From Bradyrhizobium sp. CER78 (lineage in GTDB: Bacteria > Pseudomonadota > Alphaproteobacteria > Rhizobiales > Xanthobacteraceae): a stretch of 64,000 nucleotides of DNA. The DNA lies in contig NZ_JARVWP010000006.1 of the NCBI RefSeq assembly GCF_029846235.1, forward strand, positions 186,001 to 250,000, given 5' to 3'. The notes under the pieces are model-generated. The model was not told the DNA's origin. It saw nothing but the letters and a program-made list of their open reading frames with translations, and did not search any database. The position numbers and the translations under genes were made by a program. Every line of letters begins with the position of its first letter. The stretch's first letter is position 1. This document shows, one piece after another, positions 18,035 to 25,457 of this stretch.

Positions 18035-19093
18035 ATGCGTAGTGCGTTGGGCCTGATGCTGGCCAGTGTTGTAGCGGCGATCGTGATCGCCGGCGTGTGG
18101 TTCTGGACCTCCTCCCCGCGTGCCGACGCGGCTCCTCCGCAGACAACGGCAGCAAGCCAGGCCGATCCGCTCCCTGCGGCGGCAAGGCAGGCCGCAAGGG
18201 ACGACGTCGACACGACCGCCGCGCTGTCGAAGCGCGCCGACGCCACCCAGGCGGCAGCCCCGGCCGCGGCCCCCGCACCGGCTCCGGTGCCGGCCCCCGT
18301 CGCGGCCGCGCCCAAATGCGCCAATCCCGATGGGCTCGGCATCAGCCGCACCGTCGTGGTCGACACCACAGGCGGCCCGGGCTTCGGCTTCCTGCAGTAC
18401 AAGCAATATGACTTCCTGACCGACCATGAGGTCGTGCTGACCTTCGACGACGGTCCGTGGCCGACCACGCCCGCCGTGCTCAAGGCGCTGGCCGATGAGT
18501 GCACCAAGGCGGTGTTCTTCCCGATCGGCCTGCACACCACCTATCACCCGGATATCCTCCGCCAGGTCGCCGCAGCCGGCCACACCATCGGCGCTCACAC
18601 CTGGTCGCACGCGCATCTGGCCAGCAAGAAGATCACCGAGCAGCAGGCCAAGGACGAGATCGAGAAGGGTTTCAGCGCGGTGAAGCTGGCGCTGGGGGCT
18701 AACCCGGCTCCGTTCTTCCGCTTCCCGGCGCTGGCACACACCCCGGCGACGACCGCCTATCTCGGCACCCGCAACATCGCGATGTTCTCAGTCGACGTCG
18801 ACTCCAACGACTTCAAGTCCAAGAGCTCGGATGAGGTGATCAACAACGTGATGACCAAGCTCGACAAGGAGCACAAGGGCATCATCCTGATGCATGATTT
18901 GCAGAAGCACACCGCGCAGGCGCTGCCGACATTGCTGCGCAAGCTGAAGGCGGGCGGCTACAAGGTGGTCTGGATGAAGGCCAAGACCCAGATCGAGACG
19001 CTGCCCGAATACGATGCGATGATGGCAAAGACCGAGAAGCCGGTCGCATCGGGCCGGCCGATCGGCAACGTCGTGCAGACGGTCGCCGAGTAA
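18035..19093 (+). CDS. Polysaccharide deacetylase (NodB-homology domain)
   Basis: 352 aa. An N-terminal membrane anchor or signal (residues 5-25) is followed by an Ala/Pro-rich linker to about 95 and then a NodB domain. VVLTFDDGPWP (about 133-143) has the catalytic base and metal Asp, HTIGAHTWSHAHL has the H-x3-H metal site, and RFPALAHTPAT and IILMHDL complete the fold. It should remove acetyl groups from cell-wall or exopolysaccharide sugars outside the membrane. A strong terminator follows at 19125. Confidence 0.92.
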   Translation: MRSALGLMLASVVAAIVIAGVWFWTSSPRADAAPPQTTAASQADPLPAAARQAARDDVDTTAALSKRADATQAAAPAAAPAPAPVPAPVAAAPKCANPDGLGISRTVVVDTTGGPGFGFLQYKQYDFLTDHEVVLTFDDGPWPTTPAVLKALADECTKAVFFPIGLHTTYHPDILRQVAAAGHTIGAHTWSHAHLASKKITEQQAKDEIEKGFSAVKLALGANPAPFFRFPALAHTPATTAYLGTRNIAMFSVDVDSNDFKSKSSDEVINNVMTKLDKEHKGIILMHDLQKHTAQALPTLLRKLKAGGYKVVWMKAKTQIETLPEYDAMMAKTEKPVASGRPIGNVVQTVAE

Positions 19094-19124
19094 ACGCAGC
19101 CAACGCACCGAACACGCTCAACGC

Positions 19125-19157
19125 AAAGCGCCCCTGGATCCGATCCAGGGGCGCTTT
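19125..19157 (+). terminator. Rho-independent terminator of the deacetylase gene
   Basis: AAAGCGCCCCTGGATC (19125-19140) pairs perfectly with GATCCAGGGGCGCTTT (19142-19157), followed by CGTTTG. The stem is flanked by A and T runs, so it may work in both directions. Confidence 0.88.
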
Positions 19158-19341
19158 CGTTTGTGGCGTCGGCGTCGACGACCGGCAGATCACTGCGGGC
19201 GCCGGTGGCCAAGTTCCCTGCCGCAGACGTGCGCGGCCAAAATATCGAAAACAACCCCATGCAAAGGAGCTGGCGGGTGCCGGCGCGCGACAAGACGCGC
19301 CGTTGCGCAGGTGCCCTGGCATGATCAAACCGAACACGCGG

Positions 19342-19773
19342 CTACCAGTAAATCCCGTGGCGATGCAACTCGCCGATGATGCGGCTCTCGGTCCAGCGCC
19401 GTGCGTGGCTGCGATGGCGCGGCCGGTGCGCGGTCGCGGGCCGATCCGGTGTCGGCCTTACGTCCGATGCCGCTGACGGCTGGACGTTGGCCTGCTGCGC
19501 TGGCGCCCGCTGCACGGTCGGCTGAGCTTGCGGCTGCGGTGCCGGTGCAGCGGCCGGCGCTGCCCGCTCGACATATTTTGGCGCCTCGGGCGGCTGCGGT
19601 GGCGCTTCGACGGCTGATGTCACCGGCGCATCGGCACCCTCGCCCGCCGTTTTGACCGAACTCGATGCGGCCACCGGCAGCGACGCTGCCCCGCCCAGCG
19701 ACAGGCTTCGTTCGCCGGCCTGCGCGGACGCGGACGCCAAAACCATCGCAGTAACCAGGATGAGTTTGCGCAT
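19342..19773 (-). CDS. Small secreted Pro/Ala-rich protein, unknown
   Basis: 143 aa. MRKLILVTAMVLASASAQAG is a clear signal peptide with an AQA cleavage site. The middle is Pro/Ala/Gln-rich and low complexity (PPQPPEAPKYVERAAPAAAP), and the end is basic and aromatic (RHRSHARRWTESRIIGELHRHGIYW). I do not recognise a domain. The short conserved-looking C-terminus suggests a real rhizobial small envelope protein. Confidence 0.6.
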   Translation of the reverse strand: MRKLILVTAMVLASASAQAGERSLSLGGAASLPVAASSSVKTAGEGADAPVTSAVEAPPQPPEAPKYVERAAPAAAPAPQPQAQPTVQRAPAQQANVQPSAASDVRPTPDRPATAHRPRHRSHARRWTESRIIGELHRHGIYW

Positions 19774-20092
19774 TGTTGTTCTCCCGTTGTTGGGCGGGAG
19801 ACTAATGCGGTCGAGCGACGAACTTTGTGAGATGCGTCACGCCGTCAAGACAGCCCCTGCCAACGGGTTGGCCTGGTCCAGTCGGATTGTCGGAACCTGG
19901 TCCTATCGGCGGGCCCGCATCACGGTACGCGGTAGGCTATGGCCTCGAGACATGGTCTCGGCGCAACGCCCTTCGCCCATGCAGCCCAGCGTCGACAGCA
20001 CAGGCTTGTGTGCCGCGCCTCCGACGACGACCTGGAATAGATTGGTCGGTCTGGCCTTCTCCTTCACGATGCCTGAACTCCGGAGAAACTCA

Positions 20093-21160
20093 GTGAGTGC
20101 ATTTGAACAAGGTCGCGTCCGGCCCGGCGATGATGGCTTGGCGAACACGGCCGCCGAAAAACTCCGTTCGATGGTGCCGGCGGCCGGCGCGATGGCTTAT
20201 CCGTTTCTGCTCGATGGATTTCATCTCGCCGTCTCGTCCGCGAGCGGCCAGCTCCCGCCCGGCCGGATGGTTCTGGCAGCGCTCTGCCTGTTGGCCGCGA
20301 CCGCCGCGCCCTTGCTGGGTCTTGCCTGCGCCTATTGGATGACCAAGCGAGCGCCGTCATCCTTCGAGCTGCGCGCCCGGCGGCTCGCCTATCTCAGCAT
20401 CGCCGCGCCGCCCCTGTTCGTGCTGACCGGCGTCGCTCTCGGATTGCTGCACATTCCTGTCAGCGACGAGCTGGTATGGGTCGCGGGCTGGCTCGCCGCG
20501 TCTCTCTGCGTGCTGCTCGGCAGCGAGCAGCAGCGACCGGCGAAGTCAGCCGCGATCGCCCCGTCCATTGCCCGATGGCGCGTCACGCATGGCGTCGCCG
20601 CCGCGGTCATTCTGCTCTACGTCGCGTTTCATCTCACCAATCATCTGCTGGGACTGCTCGGCCCCGAGGTGCATGGCGCCGTGATGAAGATAGGACGCAC
20701 GGTCTATCGCTCCTCCGTGATCGAACCGATCCTCGTCGCCTTGATGCTGTTCCAGGTCGCAGTCGGCGCGCGGCTCGCCTGGCGCTGGAGCGCGCTGCCG
20801 GCAGATGCGTATCGCGTGTTTCAGATCGGCTCCGGCGTCTACCTCGCGGCGTTCATCGTCACCCATCTGAACTCGGCATTGGTGTCGGCGCGCGCCGTGC
20901 ATCACATCGACACCAATTGGGACTGGGCGTCCGGCGCGCCGACCGGCCTGATCCACGACGCCTGGAGCATCCGCCTGGTGCCGCATTACGCGCTCGGCGT
21001 GTTCTTCGTGCTCGCGCATCTCGCGTCGGGATTGCGCGGCGTCCTGATCGCGCACGGCACGGCAACCACGATCGCCAACCGGATCTGGGTAACTGGGCTC
21101 GCGGGCGGCGCGATGGTAGCGGTCGCGATCATGAGCGGACTGTGCGGGGTGCGGATCTAG
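20093..21160 (+). CDS. Polytopic membrane protein with histidine pairs, possible b-type heme protein
   Basis: 355 aa from a GTG at 20093, chosen because GGAG lies 7 bases upstream; the frame stays open upstream to 19652 but over non-conserved sequence. There are eight or nine hydrophobic helices. In the second half histidines recur inside helices: YVAFHLTNHLLGL, FIVTHLNSALVSARAVHHID and VPHYALGVFFVLAHLASG. That spacing resembles the SdhC/FrdC cytochrome b superfamily. This is inference; no partner subunits are adjacent and it could be unrelated. Confidence 0.6.
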   Translation: MSAFEQGRVRPGDDGLANTAAEKLRSMVPAAGAMAYPFLLDGFHLAVSSASGQLPPGRMVLAALCLLAATAAPLLGLACAYWMTKRAPSSFELRARRLAYLSIAAPPLFVLTGVALGLLHIPVSDELVWVAGWLAASLCVLLGSEQQRPAKSAAIAPSIARWRVTHGVAAAVILLYVAFHLTNHLLGLLGPEVHGAVMKIGRTVYRSSVIEPILVALMLFQVAVGARLAWRWSALPADAYRVFQIGSGVYLAAFIVTHLNSALVSARAVHHIDTNWDWASGAPTGLIHDAWSIRLVPHYALGVFFVLAHLASGLRGVLIAHGTATTIANRIWVTGLAGGAMVAVAIMSGLCGVRI

Positions 21161-21210
21161 CCTTCAGGCAGGTGGCGAGAGTGAGCCGCGCTGAGAAAAC
21201 ATCGATCCCG

Positions 21211-21327
21211 TCAAGCTGACGTCGACTTGTTGCGGTCACGCCAAAGCGCAAAGATCGCTGTTGCGAGCTTGTTCGGCCGGTCGAGCCTCGCATGGCTGAC
21301 CACCGGCTTGCTGGGATGATTTCTCAT
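21211..21327 (-). CDS. Small 38-aa ORF coupled to the frameshifted upstream gene
   Basis: Begins MRNHPSKPVVSHARL and ends FALWRDRNKSTSA. Its ATG (21327-21325) overlaps the TGA of the preceding ORF in the string TGATGA, the arrangement of translational coupling. I do not recognise it. It could be the remnant of a longer gene or a genuine small partner. It lies at the left edge of the AT-richer island. Confidence 0.35.
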   Translation of the reverse strand: MRNHPSKPVVSHARLDRPNKLATAIFALWRDRNKSTSA

Positions 21328-21604
21328 CAGTTCCCCAGCATCTCGTAATCAAGTTCGAGGCCGAACTTTTCGTACGGGATGGATTCGGACTTGGCTCCCT
21401 GCACAATGTAGAAGATATCGACGCGCGCCGTGTCTTTTGCGATTGCCGCGGCCTCCTGCAAGGTGGGCAGCCGTACGATCTGTATTCCTAGGAAGGATCG
21501 CTGAAGTGAAGGATCTTGCGGGTGCTGTCATCGAGCTTGCCGCGTTCTGCTTCAGAGGACGGGGGGACAAGCAGGCTGAATTTCTGCAGATTTCCGCAAG
21601 TCAT
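21327..21604 (-). pseudogene. Frameshifted small gene of unknown function (about 92 aa if restored)
   Basis: From the ATG at 21604 the frame reads MTCGNLQKFSLLVPP and ends at a TAG at 21490-21488 just after KILHFSDPS. A -1 shift there continues as LGIQIVRLPTLQEAAAIAKD and ends GLELDYEMLGN at 21327, a coherent protein-like sequence with a matching codon style. The natural protein was probably ...SDPSFLGIQIV.... I cannot assign it to a family. Either a sequence error, a true pseudogene, or less likely a programmed shift; no canonical slippery heptamer is seen. Confidence 0.5.
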
Positions 21605-21657
21605 CTGCGGTCCTTAAGCGTCTGTAATTGCTATTAATTTGGTCAGCAGTATAGAAA

Positions 21658-22167
21658 TCAAAATTCGTCTTTTAAGGAGGGCGTAAGGCGCCGTGATTTT
21701 TTGGATTTGGCCGGTTCACAATTCTCTGAGCCGATCTCCTTGAAGGGACCGTCAGACGCGAGCCAAGCGGCAATTTGTCCAGCGACCGCCTCGGCGCCTT
21801 TCTGCTTGAGCGCACACTCCCAAACTACTGCTAGGCGCCAACCAAGATGCTGCAGCGCTGCAACGTTTCGCTCGTCGCGCTCGACCGTCTGATCAAATTT
21901 TGTGTTCCAGAAGCGAGCATTCGTGGCTGGCGTGGTAGCGAAGGCGCACCCCTTGTGCCTGTGCCAAAAGCAACCGTGAACGAGGATGGTCGCACGATGG
22001 CGCGGTAGCACGATGTCCGGACGCCCCGGAAGGTCCGTTGCGTGCACACGATATCGAAGCCCAAGGCGATGGAGGGCACGCCTCAGGTTCAATTCAGGCC
22101 TAGTGTCCTTTCCTCGGATGCCAGCCATCATGCGCGAGCGGGTTATTTTGTCGACGATGTCTCCCAT
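21658..22167 (-). CDS. vsr: Very short patch repair (Vsr) endonuclease
   Basis: 169 aa from the ATG at 22167, which gives MGDIVDKITRSRMMAGIRGKDT, the classical Vsr start; a TTG at 22203 would add 12 residues. LPGRPDIVLP holds the catalytic Asp, VHGCFWHRHKGC the catalytic and zinc-binding His/Cys, and NARFWNTKFDQTVERDERN and LGWRLAVVWECAL the remaining conserved blocks. Vsr nicks 5' of T in the T:G mismatch made when a 5-methylcytosine deaminates, starting short-patch repair. It is divergent from the cytosine methyltransferase, the usual pairing. Base composition is less GC-rich than in the flanking genes. Confidence 0.95.
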   Translation of the reverse strand: MGDIVDKITRSRMMAGIRGKDTRPELNLRRALHRLGLRYRVHATDLPGRPDIVLPRHRATILVHGCFWHRHKGCAFATTPATNARFWNTKFDQTVERDERNVAALQHLGWRLAVVWECALKQKGAEAVAGQIAAWLASDGPFKEIGSENCEPAKSKKSRRLTPSLKDEF

Positions 22168-22237
22168 TCGGTCTTTTTCCAGAGTCTGCTTCCAGGTATT
22201 CAACTATGGTCAGAGTCGACCTCGCTGAGACAAGCAG

Positions 22238-23866
22238 ATGAACACGGAATATGCCATTGTTGACCTATTTGCCGGCCCCGGTGGGCTGGCAGAAGGCTTT
22301 GCCAGCATTCGCAATAAGGACGACTCACGACCTTTCCGAATCGCGTTGTCCGCGGAGAAGGAAGAATCCGCATTTGAAACGCTTCGGCTCCGAAGCTTTG
22401 TTCGCCAATTCAACGGCAAAGCACCCGCCGAATACTACAATTTTCTCAATGGGAAAGTTCCAGAACCAGATTGGAGCCTGTTGTATCCCAATGAGTGGAA
22501 AGCCGCATGCAACGAGACTGTGAGGCTTGAGCTGGGATCGAAAAAGGGAATCGAGGAAATCGATGAGCGCCTCTCGGAGATCGCTCGAACCTATAAAGGC
22601 AACGTGGTTCTGATCGGCGGCCCACCTTGCCAAGCCTACTCTCTCGTTGGAAGAGCCCGCAATAGAGGCACGAAGGGCTACGACCCGAGCAAGGATCATC
22701 GGCACTTTCTGTACAAGGAATACATCAGGATCTTGAAGAGACTGATGCCAGCTGCCTTTGTCATGGAAAATGTGAAGGGGCTACTCTCGTCATCTGTGAA
22801 TGGCGAGCGCGTCTTTGATCGGGTTCTGGATGATCTCGCGAGAGTCGGAGATGGCTCGTACACGCTTGTCCCACTCGCACCGCGGTCGAAACAAGCCTTC
22901 TTCAACAGTTTGGGGCACCCGCCCGCAAGCGATTTCGTGGTTCGTGCGGAAGATCATGGGATTCCGCAGTCGCGTCATCGCGTCATCGTTGTCGGTGTTC
23001 GTGCCGACATAGCCGCGGGCCTTGATCACGTCCAAATTGCTGACGCTTTGCTTCGCCAATCTGAAGCGCCGGTTACGGTTCGACAGATCCTCAAGGGTAT
23101 GCCGAGGCTCCGGAGCGGGTTGAGCGACCTTAATGATAGCGACGAAGCATGGCAGTCCGAGGTTTCCCGGCTTATGCGAAATGTTTCAAAAGTTCAGACC
23201 GACCTGCCAGATCAAGAAAGGAAGCAATTTCGCGAACTTGCCGAGAGTTTGGCTCTGCGATTGGCGAGAACCGCACGGATCGCACCGCGCGCGGGTGGAT
23301 CTTACGTTGGCGTACCGCCGCCCTGTCCTCCGGAGTTGATAGAGTGGCTAGTTGACCACAAAATAGAGCGGTTTCCCAACAATGAAACTCGCGGACACAT
23401 GGAGTCGGACCTGCGTCGCTACTTTTTTGCGGCGCTGTACGGCCGGATCACCGGTGCATCACCGAAAGCGAACAGTTTTCCCCGCGAACTCGCACCAAAT
23501 CACCGGAACTGGAAAACAGGCAAATTCGCCGACCGCTTCAGGGTTCAGCTCTGGAACACTCCTGGGACAACAATCACGAGCCACATCTCGAAAGATGGGC
23601 ACTATTTCATCCATCCTGACGCAGCACAGTGCCGCAGCCTCACAGTGAGGGAGGCCGCGCGTCTTCAGACATTTCCGGATAACTACGTCTTCAAGGGCAA
23701 CCGGACGCAGCAGTTTGTCCAAGTTGGAAATGCCGTCCCGCCATTCCTGGCGCGCAAGATCGCATTATGCCTTCGTGGACTGCTTCTTAACGCTCCCACA
23801 CGACGGCACAAGAGCGGCAACTATCGCGGCCGAAACGCTGGCATATCGGAGCCGGCATTGCCGTAG
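22238..23866 (+). CDS. DNA (cytosine-5) methyltransferase
   Basis: 542 aa. Motif I is VDLFAGPGGLAEGF (residues 8-21), motif IV IGGPPCQAYS with catalytic Cys131, motif VI ENVKGL (177-182), motif VIII QSRHRVIVVGVR (244-255) and motifs IX/X REAARLQTFPDNY and QVGNAVPP (495-502). All are intact, so it should be active. It is longer than a minimal Dcm because of about 80 extra residues between motifs I and IV and an extended target-recognition region (about 260-465). The target site cannot be read from sequence. Its stop is 13 bases from the stop of the convergent operon. Confidence 0.95.
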   Translation: MNTEYAIVDLFAGPGGLAEGFASIRNKDDSRPFRIALSAEKEESAFETLRLRSFVRQFNGKAPAEYYNFLNGKVPEPDWSLLYPNEWKAACNETVRLELGSKKGIEEIDERLSEIARTYKGNVVLIGGPPCQAYSLVGRARNRGTKGYDPSKDHRHFLYKEYIRILKRLMPAAFVMENVKGLLSSSVNGERVFDRVLDDLARVGDGSYTLVPLAPRSKQAFFNSLGHPPASDFVVRAEDHGIPQSRHRVIVVGVRADIAAGLDHVQIADALLRQSEAPVTVRQILKGMPRLRSGLSDLNDSDEAWQSEVSRLMRNVSKVQTDLPDQERKQFRELAESLALRLARTARIAPRAGGSYVGVPPPCPPELIEWLVDHKIERFPNNETRGHMESDLRRYFFAALYGRITGASPKANSFPRELAPNHRNWKTGKFADRFRVQLWNTPGTTITSHISKDGHYFIHPDAAQCRSLTVREAARLQTFPDNYVFKGNRTQQFVQVGNAVPPFLARKIALCLRGLLLNAPTRRHKSGNYRGRNAGISEPALP

Positions 23867-23879
23867 CTGCTGACCGAGG

Positions 23880-24671
23880 TCAGCTTCTGGCCCTCGCCTC
23901 GCCGGAGGCATCTGACACAGCGCCCGACCGCTGTCCCGCGGTCCTCGTTAAATGCCGTTTCCATCCCCCAAATTCATCCGGCAAGATCGTAATAAGACCC
24001 TCGTCCGACATAATTTCCGGATCATAAGTTAGGGCAAGCTGTCGGAGCACCATACCAAACCGATGTGCGCTGCCCCGTCCCCTTCCGGCGACACCCTTCC
24101 GGGGCCTCCCTGTCGATGGGTCCAAATACAGTTTGTTCGCTGCAGCGATGATGGGCTTACTCGCCAGAACTTGCTGCCGCCCACCTACCTGCTCGAGGAT
24201 TTCGCCGTGAACACTTAATGGGTGATTGTTTTGTTTGGACGCAACCAGCAGGAACCGAGCGTTCTCACCGTGTTGACGCACGAGATACCATGGCGACCGC
24301 ACAAGGTGTCGGTAATAGTGCCGGTAGTCACCACTGAGGATGTACCGATACTCCTCCATGACGTCGCGCAGACCATCGCTTCCTTTTGGACAGATTTGCT
24401 CAAACCATAGAAGGGCAAGCGAGGTCCAGAGATTGCGGTCACCTGAGATTACGGCTGCATCGAAAGCACCGAGAATGCTGTTCAGGTAAACGCCCAACTC
24501 ATATCGGCTGTCGAACACCTTCTCACTCACAAGTACCGCCGGGACAAGCTGGTCAGATGTCTCAGGATTGTCCAATAGTGACAGAGGAGCATCACCAGAA
24601 GCACCGGCAGCCAGATACTCGGCAAATCGCCGCATGCCCTCATCATTAAGTTTCCGCAACCGCTTGGTCAT
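23880..24671 (-). CDS. Island operon gene 4: unknown, conserved-looking 263-aa protein
   Basis: 263 aa, soluble. Its start overlaps the stop of the preceding gene (ATGA, 4 bases). It opens KRLRKLNDEGMRRFAEYLAAG and has LWTSLALLWFEQICP, GDYRHYYRHLVRSPWYLV, HGENARFLLVASKQNNHPLSVHG and MVLRQLALTYDPEIM. From memory these blocks recall a family of unknown function found next to Vsr/Dcm/ATPase defence genes (possibly DUF6339), but I could not check. No catalytic motif is evident. It is the last gene of a four-gene operon with the GHKL ATPase. The final 20 residues look disordered. Confidence 0.72.
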   Translation of the reverse strand: MTKRLRKLNDEGMRRFAEYLAAGASGDAPLSLLDNPETSDQLVPAVLVSEKVFDSRYELGVYLNSILGAFDAAVISGDRNLWTSLALLWFEQICPKGSDGLRDVMEEYRYILSGDYRHYYRHLVRSPWYLVRQHGENARFLLVASKQNNHPLSVHGEILEQVGGRQQVLASKPIIAAANKLYLDPSTGRPRKGVAGRGRGSAHRFGMVLRQLALTYDPEIMSDEGLITILPDEFGGWKRHLTRTAGQRSGAVSDASGEARARS

Positions 24672-25456
24672 GCTTCCTCTTCCTGATTCCGATCTTGCTT
24701 TCGAATTTCCCGCACAAACCCATACTCGGCGGAAAATCTGTCGACCGCGTCCTCAATCCAGCTTTGCCGCTCGTCGGGATCATTCGGAGGAGGAGCTGCT
24801 AGACCCAGCCGTTCTTGGCAGAATGTCAGCCACTCCGTCTGCCATGGCGGACTCTCGGCCTCGTCGTCGCCATCGTCATCGTTTGGGGCGGCGGAGAGAG
24901 CCTCCATCACGATACGGAATGCCGGCGGGAAGAGCGTCCCCTTCATGAACACATCGGTCTGGAGCCGATGCTGGATCCCAGGAAGATCGCGGTTGAGAAT
25001 TAGTTTCGGTCGATCTCCTTCGTTGATTTCGACCTTCCACACCTGCTGCCCAAGGCTCCTGTAAAGGACCGGGAAAAGGGCCCGGCGGTCCTTGCTTTCG
25101 TCTTCACTAAGCGGCTGAACTCTTTCAGCCGAACCCAAAAGGCGACCGCGTTCGCCATCGCCGTCCGTTACCTTCACGCGAAACAGTACGGAGCCGCTCT
25201 GATCTACTTGATCCAGCAGCAGCACCGGCGGGATGCTTTGATTTCCAACGGTCCCGCACTCAAAACGCATCCCTGATGACCGATGGTATGCCTCAATCGC
25301 CAGCAGCGCATCGGCAGGAAACTTGTAGCTGGAGAGGTCGATAGCGGCAGAAGCACGCAGAGATTCGCCTGGAACAGCCGATAGCATCCGAATGTCGATG
25401 CTCTCGCGACTGATGCGCTTCCTACCAGTCGAATTGATACGACGTTTCGATTTCAT
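24668..25456 (-). CDS. Island operon gene 3: unknown 262-aa protein
   Basis: 262 aa from the ATG at 25456, one base after the stop of the ATPase gene (TAA-T-ATG); longer starts would run into that gene. The N-terminus is basic (MKSKRRINSTGRKRISRES). The middle is beta-rich (PPVLLLDQVDQSGSVLFRVKVTDGD; QQVWKVEINEGDRPKLILNRDLPG). An acidic linker, NDDDGDDEAES, leads to a helical tail (TEWLTFCQERLG). I do not recognise a domain or catalytic residues. Tight coupling to the ATPase suggests a stoichiometric partner in one complex. Confidence 0.72.
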   Translation of the reverse strand: MKSKRRINSTGRKRISRESIDIRMLSAVPGESLRASAAIDLSSYKFPADALLAIEAYHRSSGMRFECGTVGNQSIPPVLLLDQVDQSGSVLFRVKVTDGDGERGRLLGSAERVQPLSEDESKDRRALFPVLYRSLGQQVWKVEINEGDRPKLILNRDLPGIQHRLQTDVFMKGTLFPPAFRIVMEALSAAPNDDDGDDEAESPPWQTEWLTFCQERLGLAAPPPNDPDERQSWIEDAVDRFSAEYGFVREIRKQDRNQEEEA

Positions 25457-25457
25457 A

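Noticed and set aside
22168..22203. TTG start extending Vsr by 12 residues
   Set aside because: The family begins at MGDIVDK/MADVHDK; the extension is not conserved-looking and eats into the divergent promoter gap.
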